Made by a program: the position numbers and the translations under genes
Notes under the pieces: generated by a model
Told to the model about the DNA's origin: nothing
What the model saw: the letters and a program-made list of their open reading frames with translations, nothing else
The model's database searches: none
DNA from: Argopecten irradians
Taxonomy: Eukaryota > Mollusca > Bivalvia > Pectinida > Pectinidae
Length of the DNA: 64,000 nt
Assembly: GCF_041381155.1 (NCBI RefSeq)
Contig: NC_091142.1
Location: 43,870,747-43,934,746 of the forward strand
Direction of reading: 5' to 3'
In this document: positions 11,441-23,905 of the stretch, piece after piece
Position numbering within the stretch: the stretch's first letter is position 1
How the letters are laid out: each line of letters starts with the position of its first letter

Positions 11441-12663
11441 GTGTATGTGTGTATGTGAGTTGGTGTGAGGGGGTGTTTATGCAAATTTAACGGTAACGAA
11501 TAATTCCATTAGAAATTTAAAAACAAAGAAATAGGGAAATGATTTGTGCTTGCCGCAGTCATATTCCCCTCTTCTGAGTGTAAAAGAAGAGTTGGATACA
11601 GCTCTTTGACTGTGTGTTTGTAAATTTTATTCCTCTGGTAAATGTGGTATATAGATCTTGATTTTCTTTACTGTGATTTATCACTTATTTGGCATTATGA
11701 AGCAAAATGCCAGAGTATACAATTAATCGAAAATATTGAAGCGAATGATTGTAATGTAAGATATTTTGATTAGATTTATTCCCCTTGATTTCCGGAAGTT
11801 TATTATGATTCTTTAATTGATTAATGACTAATCAATGTGCAGGTCTGGGATATTGTAAATAGTTTCTAATTTTACAGTTACACGTAGGAAAGATATATTA
11901 GCAAATTAAAAGTTGATTACAGTTGAAATAAATAAGTATTAATTATTGAAATTCTGTATACCAGGAATAATTTACTGATTCTAAGTTAAGTAGTTCAGAA
12001 TGATTGTCAATGGGGAGCACGATGTAAGAGGCGAATCTCTGCTTCGGCAAGGTTCTGTCAGTGACCAAGCTGAATAAGTTTGGGCCCAGCTGAGTAAGTT
12101 GGGGTTCCACTGTTGCTTTCACTATTGGGTATACGTTACAGGGTACTGCAGTACAGGGCGACGTACTGACGAGTACAGGGTAACGGGGTGTCAGTTCGAT
12201 ACCAGGTGTTCAGCAACACAGGGCGACGTGTTACTTGAACAATGAGACAAGGTTTGCCAAAGCACTCGGTGCCGCGGTAAAAGGGTGACTCGGTATTGTA
12301 GTCACAGGTGTCTCGGTATAGGTGTCGTGATAATGTGTACTTTGTACACGAGGAACTGACTGTCATATTGAAGCAGCCTCTTTACTTAGACCTGTGGTAT
12401 TGAAGATACAGGGTGCTCAAGGTGATTCAGTTGTTGTATTTACCAGGTGTAAATGAATCGGATCATGGTTCGTTACACATGTGGTTATGAGTCAGGTAGA
12501 CTTTAGCCATTTATTTGTATATATTGTCGGCAGTATTTAGTTTGTTGTGTTTAACAGTGCCTGGGTCCAAGATAGAACTTGGTAACGGACCGTACTACAG
12601 TTGTAGTTGCAGCACAGAGTAGCAGCAGGCATAGTCGGTCACGCGACCGTTAAAAATATTTAC
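11441..12663. other. Intron-like region of the SRCR locus
   Basis: No domain recognised. At 12,130-12,360 there are loose repeats of an ACAGGGCGACGT-like motif; otherwise nothing stands out. Confidence 0.35.
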
Positions 12664-13361
12664 CTTCGGATGAACACCATACGCCGACATCCTCTGAGTG
12701 GCTACAGTCATTAATGCCCCAGCCATTAAAGGAAAACAGAGTGTGTCCCCTAACATTAGAGGCGTGTATGGGACGTGTGTATAACTGGGAGTACAAGTCT
12801 AAATTGTCAACATATATCGTCCCAGTACCAGATCCAAAGTATGCCCTGGGGAGTGCTTTGCCGTATCTGACAAAAATAATTCGACATGCTGTATCGTCAG
12901 CCATGATAAAGCTTTATCACATCACTAATCTTACGTATTACCTGAAGTAAGAATGTCAATAGATAAAGTGGGTCATTTTTTCTTGCGTCTACAAGCTTGA
13001 AATATTGTAGAAGTTATTTGCCACAGATCTGAATAATTTGACAGGGTTCCAATCAAATGGAACTAATTCCAATAACAGTATATTTCTGAAACAATTGGCC
13101 ACTGATTTGACTCAGTCACTTTATACTGTGAACTTTTGAATTTTCATTTCGAATGAAATTTTACAAAACATCATGTCTCGTTTGTGCATATAGATGAATT
13201 GAGTAAAGACAATAAATATACCTACTTAAGACCAAAAGTTCTACAAATAACTCTTGCTTCTTCGTCGCTGAAGTTGTCATCACAAACAGTTCCCCATGTG
13301 CCGTTTTGTAGTATTTCCAACCGCCCGGTGTAACTGCCGTGCCCATTTACTAAACGGATTT
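12664..13361 (-). CDS. SRCR domain C, two exons
   Basis: First-half exon 13,226-13,361: [21 protein letters not shown] and V-I-C-R-T-F-G; acceptor TTTTAG, donor AA|GTAGGT, ending in phase 2. Second-half exon 12,664-12,866: acceptor TTTTGTCAG, donor G|GTAAAT; it reads Y-G-K-A-L-P-R, then I-Y-V-D-N-L-D, F-N-G-W-G-I-N-D-C-S-H-S-E-D and V-G-V-W-C. The two join in frame. Where SRCR domains normally have D-x-x-C and a cysteine before the N-G-W-G block, this copy has a roughly 20-residue stretch without cysteine (about 12,755-12,820), so two expected cysteines are missing. The domain may be decaying or mis-assembled there. Confidence 0.75.
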
Positions 13362-14761
13362 CTAAAATCACAAATAAATTACCGTACTCATTATGATACT
13401 AGATTCTATGTTTTAAGAACGATTACTGACATTGAAGTTACAGTGGTACAGTTGCCAGGTACTGGCTGCCGGTCGTTGGGTGTTTTTTGTTAACGGATAC
13501 CTCGGCTTCCCTTCGTCAATAAACCTAATATATCCTTGAATTATCCTGGTTGTTAATAGGACGTTAAACTTTACTTAATCAAACTAAAAAATTGATTTTT
13601 TTAATTTAGTTGTCTTATTTCATTTGTTATCGAGATTAGTCAGTGTATGTCACATCATAAATATGATGAAAGAGTTTACTGACATTAAATGAGAACTGGA
13701 GGCATCTATTGGAAAAATACAAGGGGGATCCTGATTCAAACACAACTACAAACCCATTGCACGATCTTCAAAAAATGTTCCAATATGGGAAATGTCAAGT
13801 TATGTAGTGAGTCGGAGAGATCCAATCATTTAGAAAAGTGAAACCTTTCTTATGCATAATTCATAAACATATATATAAAAGTACACAGTTAGATTCAATA
13901 TCAGTGAAAGTTCTTTTAATCTCAAACCAAAGATTGGCTCATCCATTGTTATAATTAAACAATCACTCACTTACAACAGGACCATCAAAAGTGGTTTGTA
14001 GCTGTATAATTTGCTAATCGTAATCGATGTAAAATATATAAATTTATTAAGGCATATCATCTGAACATTCCCATTTAAAAATACAGTCACATAAATGTAA
14101 GCTCGATTCAACAAATCAACTATTTACTAACAATTCATTTTTTCGAGGTTTCATTCGAATGAGAGACTATGGTTTATGGTTCGTTTAGCGCAAAATTGCA
14201 TATCAAAGTAATATCTTATGGAAAACAAATAAATGTTTTTTTTATTATTAATTATGGTCATGCCCTCTTTCTAAGATTACTAAAACTGTGGTATAAGACA
14301 AGCACTCGGTATTTAAAGCAGGACAGGAAAAGCGCTTAATCAAAAACATTTTCAAAAGTTTCCCATTTTTAATTGCGTTGGTAATACTGATGACAATCAT
14401 AATTATATTGAAATGATGACATTACTATTCCTTCTGACATTATCTACTTTTTAGTAATTGATTATTAGGTTGATAAACGGACAACTATATTGCTTTTATT
14501 TGGCTTAAGAGTAATGAATATAAGAGACCGAATTGCGGTTGCTACGGTAACCTGATAAAAATGCATTATTTTTTATATCGTTTTAATCTGACGTGTATAG
14601 ATAAATATGGGGTTAGTAAGCGAACGTGTTGATTCAAACTGGTGAAAAATTACCTTTAGGCAAAATATTGGATTTTCGTGAACTCCGCTAAAACTTCTTG
14701 GTAGTTAAGGAGTTAAGTAAAAATGGCATGTTTCAATATCTGGAATGAAATAAGTATTTAC
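13362..14761. other. Intron between SRCR domains B and C
   Basis: AT-rich; no exon, RNA or repeat recognised. Confidence 0.4.
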
Positions 14762-15524
<763 letters not shown>

Positions 15525-15902
15525 TTAGCTAAATAATAAGTACTATACCGTCCATGGAGTCATGGGGTTAGCTATTCAGGACAGAATCACCTAACAGTTT
15601 TATCACCCATGTGTAACAAAGGGTGCGACCTGTGAAGTATGATGAAAAATAATCACAGGCATACGTTATCACAAAGAAAACTGCAAATATCCCTCTCTCT
15701 GGGGCTAGCATTCGGAAGTTATTCTCCTAAATGGGAGACTATGATGTTGTTTAGAATGTACATCTTGGTATAAAAAAGTCTCTTTAATAAACAACTAATC
15801 TTTTGTAGTTTATTTACTATTCTTATCAACATTCTCATATATTCATGTAATGGATTTAACCTGAACTATAAAAGTCACCTGTAAATCATACGAACCACAT
15901 AC

Positions 15903-16462
15903 CTAGGGGGTGGGGGGGGGGGGGGGGGGGGGCGAACGTGCCACGTCACCCCTGCGTCCTCATTTATGCCACAGTTATTGGTCCCCCCAACTTAGATGAT
16001 GACAGTTAGAAATGTCAGTCACGTGTACCCCAGTGTAACAGTTGACATTATCTAACCATATCTGACCACTTTCCTTTCGCCGAAATGAGCACTGCTGAAC
16101 GCGGTACCACCCTTTCTGTCAATGCAGTAGTTCGAGATTTTACAGTTAAACATATCTATGCATAAAAAAAGTTAGATGGTTTGGTCCGTACAATGTATTT
16201 TTTATGGACTTTCTACCGGTAATTTGTAACTCAATGACAGCCTGATTAAATTATTACTCAGTCTTAGAAGCTACTGAAGATATTTCGTAAAATGTGGTTT
16301 TACACATATAGGTTTACCTAAAATTGAGCATCCTACATATCACTGACGCGTCATCGTCTGTCCAAAAGTCGTCACACACAGTTCCCCAAGTACCGTTGTA
16401 CAACACCTCGACTCTCCCTCGGTAAGCTGTGCTGTCAGTGCCTCGGAGGCGGACGCTGGTGG
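15903..16462 (-). pseudogene. SRCR domain A, two exons, second half frameshifted
   Basis: First-half exon 16,318-16,462: [32 protein letters not shown]; acceptor CTGTCCAG, donor AG|GTAAAC, phase 2. Second-half exon about 15,903-16,115: starts after GCATTGACAG and reads G-G-T-A-F, then in another frame G-Q-I-W-L-D-N-V-N-C and D-I-S-N-C-H-H-L-S-W-G, then a third frame N-N-C-G-I-N-E-D-A-G. Two frameshifts are required, one in a run of six G. The probable donor lies beside a run of 21 C on the coding strand, so this exon may be poorly assembled and not truly broken. Confidence 0.7.
15912..15932. repeat. 21-base poly-G run
   Basis: Uninterrupted G run on the plus strand at the probable 3' end of an SRCR exon. 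Such runs are prone to length error in sequencing. Confidence 0.95.
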
Positions 16463-17897
16463 CTGGACAGTAAATAAACATGCTGTACAACGGGAACATT
16501 TAGCGTAGGGTTTTAGTGTAGTGATCTATTAGTGCTAAATTAGATTATTCCATAAAAAAGGATGCTTAATAAAGTCTTGCTTACTCATTTTAAATTATGT
16601 AAAACAAACATAACAAACGTTACATCATGATATATAATGATCTATTTTTAGTACAAGAAAAAGAATGTTTCCAATAGTTCCATTAAGTAAAATAAAAACA
16701 TTATTAAATATGTGTGTTTATGTCGTATTTACAACTACACGGAGTGAAACAGGGTTTTCTGTACATCTTGGTACACACTACAATCGAAGACTGGACTATT
16801 ACTTTGATGGCGCTAAACAAATATTTTGATATAAAGGAATTAGTTAATGATTTTGTTATCAAGCTTATATCAGTTTAATGTAAATATTATATATTTCTTA
16901 TTATCAGAATTGAGAAAAGATATGGTTTCTTTCTGATATTATAGGTGATCTTAAAGTGTGAATTTTGTTTGTTTGTTTGATTAATAAATTGTCCTATTAA
17001 TAGCCAGTATGGAGAATTTTTAAGTTAAGGGATTCTTTAAATTTTAAGGAATGTTCATAATGTTCATGAATTTGTGGCTACAGATTGTTTCAGATAGTTA
17101 CTTTACTCACTACATTCATATGTAGACCAAACTGTTTCTATAGACGACACGCTTCAGTGACTGGGTAGTTCTAGATTCTATTAGATGTATAGGTATTTGA
17201 TATTAGATGAAGACCTGTTACAGATATTTTGCTGACTACACACAAGCTAGCGTATCCCTACCTGTGGACCCAGTGTGTGTAGGGTCCAAGCTGGCTAGAT
17301 AAATAATTTTAGCCTGAGAGGATTTCTCCTTCTACATTCCTGAGTCGCCAGTCTAAAAGATAAAATCAATGTTTTATCCCTATCCAACTTTATTCAGCCT
17401 GAAGCAGATTTTCTCTCATTAACATACCTATTCCTGACATGGGGCGGGGCCGCCCGACCCTTTCTTGTGGGCCCAGTGGCTCGTTGGTCTATACAAAATA
17501 ATAAAAAAACAGTGTCCATGGACCACGACTGTCCACTGAATGGCCCAGAGCTCCCATCTTCATTCTTCTCAACATGCAGCAAGACTGTGAAACAACAACG
17601 ACTAACTCCGGAGGATCAGGTCTCGGACCGTCACTGTTAAAACAGCTGGCTTTCATTAGGTTATGTAGTGATGGGAAATGATATTGTCTTCAAAGCCCAC
17701 AAGGTTTCATCTCATAAAATGTCTATATTATCACTATAAGTCTCACATTGAAGACCTAGAGGTTTTGGTTTTGAGTTTGTTATATGAAATGATAATCAAG
17801 ATAACAAAATCCCATCATAAATCTGCTTGTGTTGTCTAATATATACCATTAGTTATGCGGTAATTCGTAAAACAAAATGGTTTAATTTGTGTAACAG
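16463..17897. other. Spacer between SRCR and THOC5-like loci
   Basis: The SRCR gene (minus) and the THOC5-like tail (plus) diverge from this interval. No signal-peptide exon, earlier THOC5 exon or promoter could be identified. The open frame at 17,394-17,582 (minus) has no family resemblance. Confidence 0.4.
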
Positions 17898-18091
17898 AGC
17901 GTGGATCCATACAAGTCACCAGGGATTACCTCCCCTTGTTTCCTGCCAAAATAGTTGCTCGCCTGATATCATGGAAGCGATCAACATATGAGGATTTCAG
18001 TGTGCTTCCTCACGCACGCTCTGCCATCACTGCCCGGCCTGGCTGGGGAGTCAGATCTCTACTTTACAGCTGTCATGGAGAGATCTTCGGG
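17898..18091 (+). pseudogene. THOC5: THOC5-like exon n-3
   Basis: THOC5 is a subunit of the nuclear THO/TREX complex that couples transcription to mRNA export. This exon reads I-Q-V-T-R-D-Y and L-F-P-A-K-I-V-A-R-L-I-S-W, closely matching the C-terminal part of animal THOC5. After R-S-A-I-T-A a one-base insertion in CCCGG shifts the frame; in the other frame it continues G-L-A-G-E-S-D-L-Y-F-T-A-V-M-E-R-S-S, again THOC5-like. The acceptor is GTGTAACAG. Two donors in tandem (18,092 and 18,135) follow; the second, TCTTCTG|GTGAGT, has the phase that joins the next exon. No earlier THOC5 exon was found upstream, so this could be a partial gene copy. Confidence 0.75.
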
Positions 18092-18159
18092 GTGAGTCTA
18101 TTCTCTTTTACCCCATTCATGGAGAGATCTTCTGGTGAGTCTGTTCTCTTTTACCCCAT
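18073..18159 (+). repeat. Tandem duplication of an exon end plus donor
   Basis: A unit of about 44 bp, covering the last coding bases (TCATGGAGAGATCTTC), the GTGAGT donor and the start of the intron, occurs twice: 18,073-18,116 and 18,117-18,159. The copies differ by a few bases. Confidence 0.9.
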
Positions 18160-18542
18160 CCGACCTATTTTTGTAGTTACATAATTTCATATTTTCATGT
18201 CTAAGAGCTTTCTTCACTGTGATTCAGTTTAATGATTAAGAGATAAAGATTCAACTGTACCTGTGCTTGAAATATTTTTACAGAGATGATATTTTTTGCT
18301 TTACATCTGTAATTGCTTGCTAAATATGCAAAAAAAAAATGCATCCTAAAATAAGTTGGTGGGCGTAGAGTGTTGGTACATTTGTACATCACGTCCTAGT
18401 GGTATTCATCAGCTTTTACACCATCAGAACACCGACATCTGTGAGATGGAAATCAGTAATAGACAGAGTTATTTAGGTGGTGAACTATTGCACAATTTTT
18501 TTGCACAATTTTTCTACAATTGCTTAATATTTACCTTTTCAG

Positions 18543-18660
18543 CCAAGATGACAGTACAGGTGGTGCTAACAGCTAACTATCCAGAGGTAGTGCCCGTGGT
18601 TTGTTGTTAGTGTTACAGTGGCAGACAAATAGGACAGCCCTGAATGACTCTCATATACAG
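18543..18660 (+). pseudogene. THOC5: THOC5-like exon n-2
   Basis: The exon follows the acceptor CCTTTTCAG and reads A-K-M-T-V-Q-V-V-L-T-A-N-Y-P-E-V-V-P-V, then after a 2-nt insertion or 1-nt deletion L-L-V-L-Q-W-Q-T-N-R-T-A-L-N-D-S-H-I-Q, ending at ATACAG|GTAAGA. This matches the THOC5 segment between the LFPAK block and the last helical block. Without the indel the frame stops at TTAG (18,607-18,610). The exon ends in phase 0, as the next one requires. Confidence 0.75.
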
Positions 18661-18718
18661 GTAAGATATACACAGATAATATAGGTAATACACTACAGGT
18701 AATATACATACAGGTAGA
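18651..18718 (+). repeat. Four-fold donor-like microrepeat
   Basis: The exon end and donor (ATACAG|GTAAGATAT) are followed within 60 bp by three more similar junctions: ATATAG|GTAATACAC, CTACAG|GTAATATAC and ATACAG|GTAGACC. Confidence 0.7.
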
Positions 18719-18799
18719 CCACAAGTTGGCTTCATGGTCGGATCATTTCTTTTTATTACACTTGACATAACATCTTATATGTTTCTGTAAAATTTAAAT

Positions 18800-19170
18800 T
18801 AATGTGATATAAGTATTGTAATTTTCAAAAAATAAATATAAAATTACTGATGCATTATATAAGTATTGTAATTTAAATTAAAATAAAAAAAACATAAAAT
18901 TACTAACCCTATTGTAATTTTAAAAAAATAAACCCATAAAATTTCTAATGTGTTATAAGTATTGTATATTTAAAAATAAACCCATAAGATTACTAATGCA
19001 TTAGAAGTATTGTAGATTAAAAAAAAAACATAAAAATTACTAATGCATTATAAGTATTGTAATTTAAAAAAACCCACAAAATTATTAACCTTATTGTAAA
19101 ATTAAAAAAAGCAACAACATAATATTACTAATGCATTACAAGTATTGTAAATATAAAAAGAAAAAACATA
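18800..19170. repeat. Degenerate AT-rich tandem repeat
   Basis: About six copies of a roughly 60-bp unit containing TAATGCATTATAAGTATTGTA and an A-rich tract ending in CATAAAATTAC. It lies within the intron after exon n-2. Confidence 0.8.
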
Positions 19171-19204
19171 GAATTACAGCACATATAACTTTAATGGGTA
19201 ATGC

Positions 19205-20232
19205 ATGCTTTAGTATATAACAACATTTGTGTATCCAGAGGTTTGGCGATATATTGAGTGTTGACAAGAATGATAACAACATTTGTGTATCCAGAGGTTT
19301 AGACATATATTGAGAGTTGACAAGAATGATAACAACATTTGTGTATCCAGAGGTTTAGATATATATTGAGTGTTGACATGAATGATGAAACAACATTGTG
19401 TATCCAGAGGTTTAGACATATATTGAGTGTTGACAAGAATGATAACAACATTTGTGTATCCAGAGGTTTAGACATATATTGAATGTTGACAAGAATGATA
19501 AGAACAATTTGTGTATCCAGAGGTTTAGACATATATTGAGTGTTGACAAGAATGATAACAACATTTGTGTATCAGAGGTTTGGCGATATATTGAGTGTTG
19601 ACAAGAATGATAACAACATTTGTGTATCAGAGGTTTGGCGATATATTGAGTGTTGACAAGAATGATAACAACATTTGTGTATCAGAGGTTTGGCGATATA
19701 TTGAGTGTTGACAAGAATGATAACAACATTTGTGTATCAGAGGTTTGGCGATATATTGAGTGTTGACAAGAATGATAAACAACATTTGTGTGTATCCAGA
19801 GGTTTGGCCATAAATTGAGTGTTGACAAGAATGATAACAACATTTGTGTATCCAGAGGTTTAGACATATATTGAGTGTTGACAAGAATGATAATAACATT
19901 TGTGTATCCAGAGGTTTGGCCATAAATTGAGTGTTGACAAGAATGATAATAACATTTGTGTATCCAGAGGTTTAGACATATATTGAGTGTTGACAAGAAT
20001 GATAACAACATTTGTGTATCCAGAGGTTTTGGCCATAAATTGAGAGTTGACAAGAATGATAATAACATTTGTGTATCCAGAGTTTATCCATATATTGAGT
20101 GTTGACAAGAATGATAACAACATTTGTGTATCCAGAGGTTTAGACATATATTGAATGTTAACAAGAATGATAACAACATTTGTGTATCCAGAGTTTTAGA
20201 TATATATTGAGTGTTTGACAAGAATGATATTG
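19205..20232. repeat. Tandem array, unit about 56-57 bp
   Basis: About 18 copies of a unit containing AACATTTGTGTATCCAGAGG, then TTTAGACATATATTGAGTG, then TTGACAAGAATGAT. Some units lack one C of TATCCAG. It lies in the same THOC5-like intron. Minus-strand reading frames through it are repeat artefacts. Confidence 0.95.
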
Positions 20233-21089
20233 TTACAGAAGGGATCACTGATATTCTGGTTTTATAGTTATATTATATTTTCTCATACATGGATATCAGG
20301 ATGGTTGGTAGGGGAAAAGATAACTGTCATACACGCTATATAAAAGTTACTTGGTGAAATTGACTAGCTCCCTACTTTTTTGCAAAAACCCCTCACTTTA
20401 CCTGGTGTTAGTCTTTCGAGCTAACACATCCCTGAAAGCTAGCACACACCGCCCAGACTCGGCTAATTCCTTTTAATAACCAATGAGTATTCGAGGTGGG
20501 TGGACTTGTTTCCAATCACGCCATCAGTTGCTAGGTGACCGTAGCAAATTGGCGGAGCTTAGCTTCCGATCACCGCCATCTCCGTTTTGACATAATCAAA
20601 CTGACACTGTTGGTATCGATCAGAAAACAGTTACCCTGAACACGTCGTCATGTTTATCTTGTAAGTGAAAGGTTTGTGAAAAATGAAATGGGGTCAGAAG
20701 ATAATACATTTTATATGTACATGTACGAACAGTTGTTATGTTCATTTTAGGCTACCTGTAAATGGTTTACATCTCAGAAGTTCAACAATACATGTATATA
20801 AATGTAGTAATTATGCCGTGCCAAGTGGTATAAAATGTTGAAATATTGAGAAATCATAGTGGAAACAAATTGTAACCTGCGGTTTGAATAGAAGCAAAAC
20901 AAAATGGAGATGGAATCACAATTATCATCTCGAAATAAATTAAAATGTTTGAAGCTAAGATTATGTAGATCTATTACAATGTTAACTTCTCTCAATCTCA
21001 AATGACCATGACCATACGCCACAGTAATATAGCGTATGAGAGAAAAATATCTTTAGTCAAATCAAAGCTTTTGTATGTATTTGGTATAT
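20233..21089. other. Intron segment with GC-richer island
   Basis: At 20,400-20,660 base composition rises, with two CCAAT-like motifs (20,480 and 20,513) and a strong donor-like CTTGTAAGT at about 20,658. This could be an unrelated first exon, but no coding sequence supports it. Confidence 0.25.
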
Positions 21090-21241
21090 TAAAACAGTTA
21101 AAGTATGGGTTGAGTGTTATAGCAAGTTTCTGGTTTCCCTCCAACTTGCCTATTTCCCTCGGCTCCGCCTCGGGAAATAGACAAGTCTCAGGAAACCAGA
21201 AACTTGCTATATCCCTCAACCCATACATTAACTGTATACTC
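21090..21241. repeat. Foldback hairpin
   Basis: The arm at about 21,091-21,175 (AAAGTATGGGTTGAGTG, then AGCAAGTTTCTGGTTTCC, TTTCCCTCGG) is followed after a few bases by its reverse complement, ending ACCCATACATTAACTGTATA at about 21,237. This is a short palindromic MITE-like element; no target duplication was identified. Confidence 0.8.
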
Positions 21242-21579
21242 TCACATTTTCTTTTTCTCCCACATCCAAAAGAAAAAGTAAAGATCATAGCCTAAACAGA
21301 AGCATTTTCACTGCGACATGAGCATGGTTCCATCGTCTGCACGTTAGTATTGATGAAGTCATCGACAATGCACCCCACAGTCACACCGCATGAAGTCATG
21401 ATGTCATGTATTTGTCTTTTGGGTTCAAAAGGTTAGCGTGTGCAATCTGTCATACCCTAGGGGTTGACAGAGAAATCTCCCACAGCTAAAACCGGTGACA
21501 AATCACTGAATGGTGGGAGAATCTATAAGGCTGCACTACCTTGTGGCTGACGTTCTCTTAACTTCAAATTTATTTTCAG

Positions 21580-21770
21580 GCAATGGAAGAAGAGGTGAAC
21601 TTGCATTATCAGGAACTTATGAAAGAAAAGTCACATGACCAGATTCTGTCCAATCAAATGCAGCGTTTGATGATGTGTTTTGATATCTATCTGGAGACCG
21701 AGGCTCATAACACAGAAAGTGAGGGTCCGGTGGAGATCTCCAAGGAAAAGGTGTTTACCAGGGTCACCAG
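21580..21770 (+). CDS. THOC5: THOC5-like penultimate exon
   Basis: After the acceptor TATTTTCAG this 191-nt exon is fully open: A-M-E-E-E-V-N-L-H-Y-Q-E-L, then L-S-N-Q-M-Q-R-L-M-M, I-Y-L-E-T-E, S-E-G-P-V-E-I-S-K-E-K-V-F and T-R-V-T-R. The order and spacing match the C-terminal helical block of THOC5, whose hallmark is the Y-L-E-T-E segment. It ends in phase 2 at CCAG|GTATGT, the phase needed by the last exon. Its last ~57 coding bases and the donor are the seed of the tandem array that follows. Unlike the two preceding exons it shows no frameshift. Confidence 0.85.
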
Positions 21771-22510
21771 GTATGTATATATCATATAACACAGGAAGTG
21801 AGGGTCCGTCAGAGATCTCCAAGGAGAAGGTGTTTACCAGGGTAACGAGGTATGTATATATCATATAACACAGAAAGTGAGGGTCCGGTGGAGATCTCCA
21901 AGGAGAAGGTGTTAACCAGGGTCATCAGGTATGTATATATCATATAACACAGGAAGTGAGGGTCACCAGGGTAACGAGGTATGTATATATCCTATACACA
22001 GAAAGTGAGGGTCACCAGGGTAACGAGGTATGTATATATCATAATACACAGAAAGTGAGGGTCACAAGGGTAACGAGGTATGTATATATCCTATACACAG
22101 AAAGTGAGGGTCACCAGGGTAACGAGGTATGTATATATCATATACACAGAAAGTGAGGGTCACCAGGGTAACGAGGTATATATATATCATAATAACAAAA
22201 AGTAAGGGTCACCAGGGTAACGAGGTATGTATATATCCTATACACAGAAAGTGAGGGTCACCAGGGTAACGAGGTATGTATATATCATAATACACAGAAA
22301 GTAAGGGTCACCAGGGTAACGAGGTATGTATATATCCTATACACAGAAAGTTAGGGTTACCAGGGTAACGAGGTATGTATATATCATAATACACAGAAAG
22401 TGAGGGTCACAAGGGTAACGAGGTATGTATATATCATATATATAGCACAGAAAGTGAGGGTCTCCGCGGTAACGAGGTATGTATATATCATATACACAGA
22501 ACGTGAGGGT
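21712..22510 (+). repeat. Array of exon end plus 5' splice site, about 14 donors
   Basis: The exon end and its donor are repeated in tandem. The first two intronic copies keep about 80 bp, including the coding block GAGATCTCCAAGG; the others are shortened to 49-50 bp: CACAGAAAGTGAGGGTCACC, then AGGGTAACGAG|GTATGTATAT. About 14 donor-like sites occur from 21,771 to 22,480; 13 read GTATGT and one GTATAT. Most units also contain CACAG before the repeated block, so each resembles a tiny exon with its own acceptor and donor. Confidence 0.9.
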
Positions 22511-22689
22511 CTTTTGAAGATTAGTGATCATCACCAGGGTATCCAAGTGCCAGTTTCACAAACATTCCTTCATTTAATATTCTTTATTGGAAAGCATTAC
22601 AGAAGCAAAATTTCTTTTTTTTCTGGGACCAGATAGGTTCATTTCATGAGATTAAATGGAATGTGTCGGAGTAGACTTTACACTCTACA

Positions 22690-23905
22690 TGATTTTGCCC
22701 TTTATGTTACAGAGGTCCAAACTGTACCAAATCCTTCATGATTTGTCCTTTATGTTACAGAGGTCCAAAACGTACCAAACCTTACATGATTTGTCCTTTA
22801 TGTTACAGAGGTCCAAAACATACCAAACCTTACATGATTTGCCCTTTATGTTACAAGCGAACAAATCGTACCAAATCCTTCATGATTTGTCCTTCATGTT
22901 ACAGAGGTCCAAAACGTACCAAACCTTACATGATTTGTCCTTTATGTTACAGAGGTCCAAAACATACCAAACCTTACATGATTTGCCCTTTATGTTACAG
23001 GCGAACAAACCGTACCAAATCAATCCTTCATGATTTGTCCTTCATGTTACAGGGATCCAAACTGTACCAAACCTTAAAGATTTGTCCTTTATATTACAGG
23101 GGTCCAAACCGTACCAAACCCTTCATGTTTTGTCCTTTATGTTACAGTGGTCAAAACCGTACCAAACCTTACATGATTTGTCCTTTATATTACAGGGGTC
23201 CAAATCGTACCAAACCCTTCATGTTTTGTCCTTTGTGTTACAGGGGTCCAAACCGTACCAAGCCTTACATGTTTTGTCCTTTATGTTACAGGGGTCCAAA
23301 CCGTACCAAGCCTTACATGTTTTGTCCTTTATGTTACAGGGGTCCAAACTGTACCAAACCCTTAATGTGTTTTGTCCTTTGTGTTACAGGGTCCAAACCG
23401 TACCAAACCCTTCATGTTTTGTCCTTTGTGTTACAGGGGTCCAAACCGTACCAAGCCTTACATGTTTTGTCCTTATATGTTACAGGGGTCCAAACCGTAC
23501 CAAGCCTTACATGTTTTGTCCTTTATGTTACAGGGGTCCAAACCGTATTAAACCCTTCATGTTTTGTCCTTTGTGTTACAGGGGTCCAAACCGTACCAAG
23601 CCTTACATGTTTTGTCCTTTATGTTACAGGGGTCCAAATCGTACCAAGCCTTACATGTTTTGTCCTTTATGTTACAGGGGTCCCAAACCGTATTAAACCC
23701 TTCATGTTTTGTCCTTTGTGTTACAGGGGTCCAAACCGTACCAAGCCTTACATGTTTTGTCCTTTATGTTACAGGGGTCCAAACCGTACCAAACCCTTCA
23801 TGTTTTGTCCTTTATATTACAGGGGTCCAAACCGTACCAAACCTTACATGTTTTGTCCTTTATGTTACAGGGGTCCAAACCGTACTAAGCCTTACATGTT
23901 TTGTC
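22690..23905 (+). repeat. Array of 3' splice site plus exon start, about 25 units
   Basis: The unit is about 48 bp: a pyrimidine-rich tract (TTTGTCCTTTATGTTACAG) followed by exon-like sequence (GGGTCCAAACCGTACCAAAC, then CTTACATG). About 25 units are present; at 24 of them the tract ends in AG. Only the last unit continues into the real terminal exon. Because most units are a multiple of three, the terminal frame is open from about 22,712 to 23,934, encoding roughly 16-residue repeats of the type R-G-P-N-R-T-K-P-Y-M-F-C-P-L-C-Y. Confidence 0.95.

Noticed and set aside
11113..11484. Open frames on both strands through the microsatellites
   Set aside because: Their sequence is pure tetranucleotide and dinucleotide repeat translation; no start context or domain.
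17394..17582. Upstream THOC5 or SRCR exon
   Set aside because: No motif of either family and no matching splice phase.
19210..20147. Minus-strand frames in the 57-bp array
   Set aside because: Repeat artefacts with shifting frames.
22656..23696. Independent repeat-protein genes in two other frames of the 48-bp array
   Set aside because: Alternative frames stay open only because the unit is a multiple of three; the only frame with an outside match is the THOC5 one.
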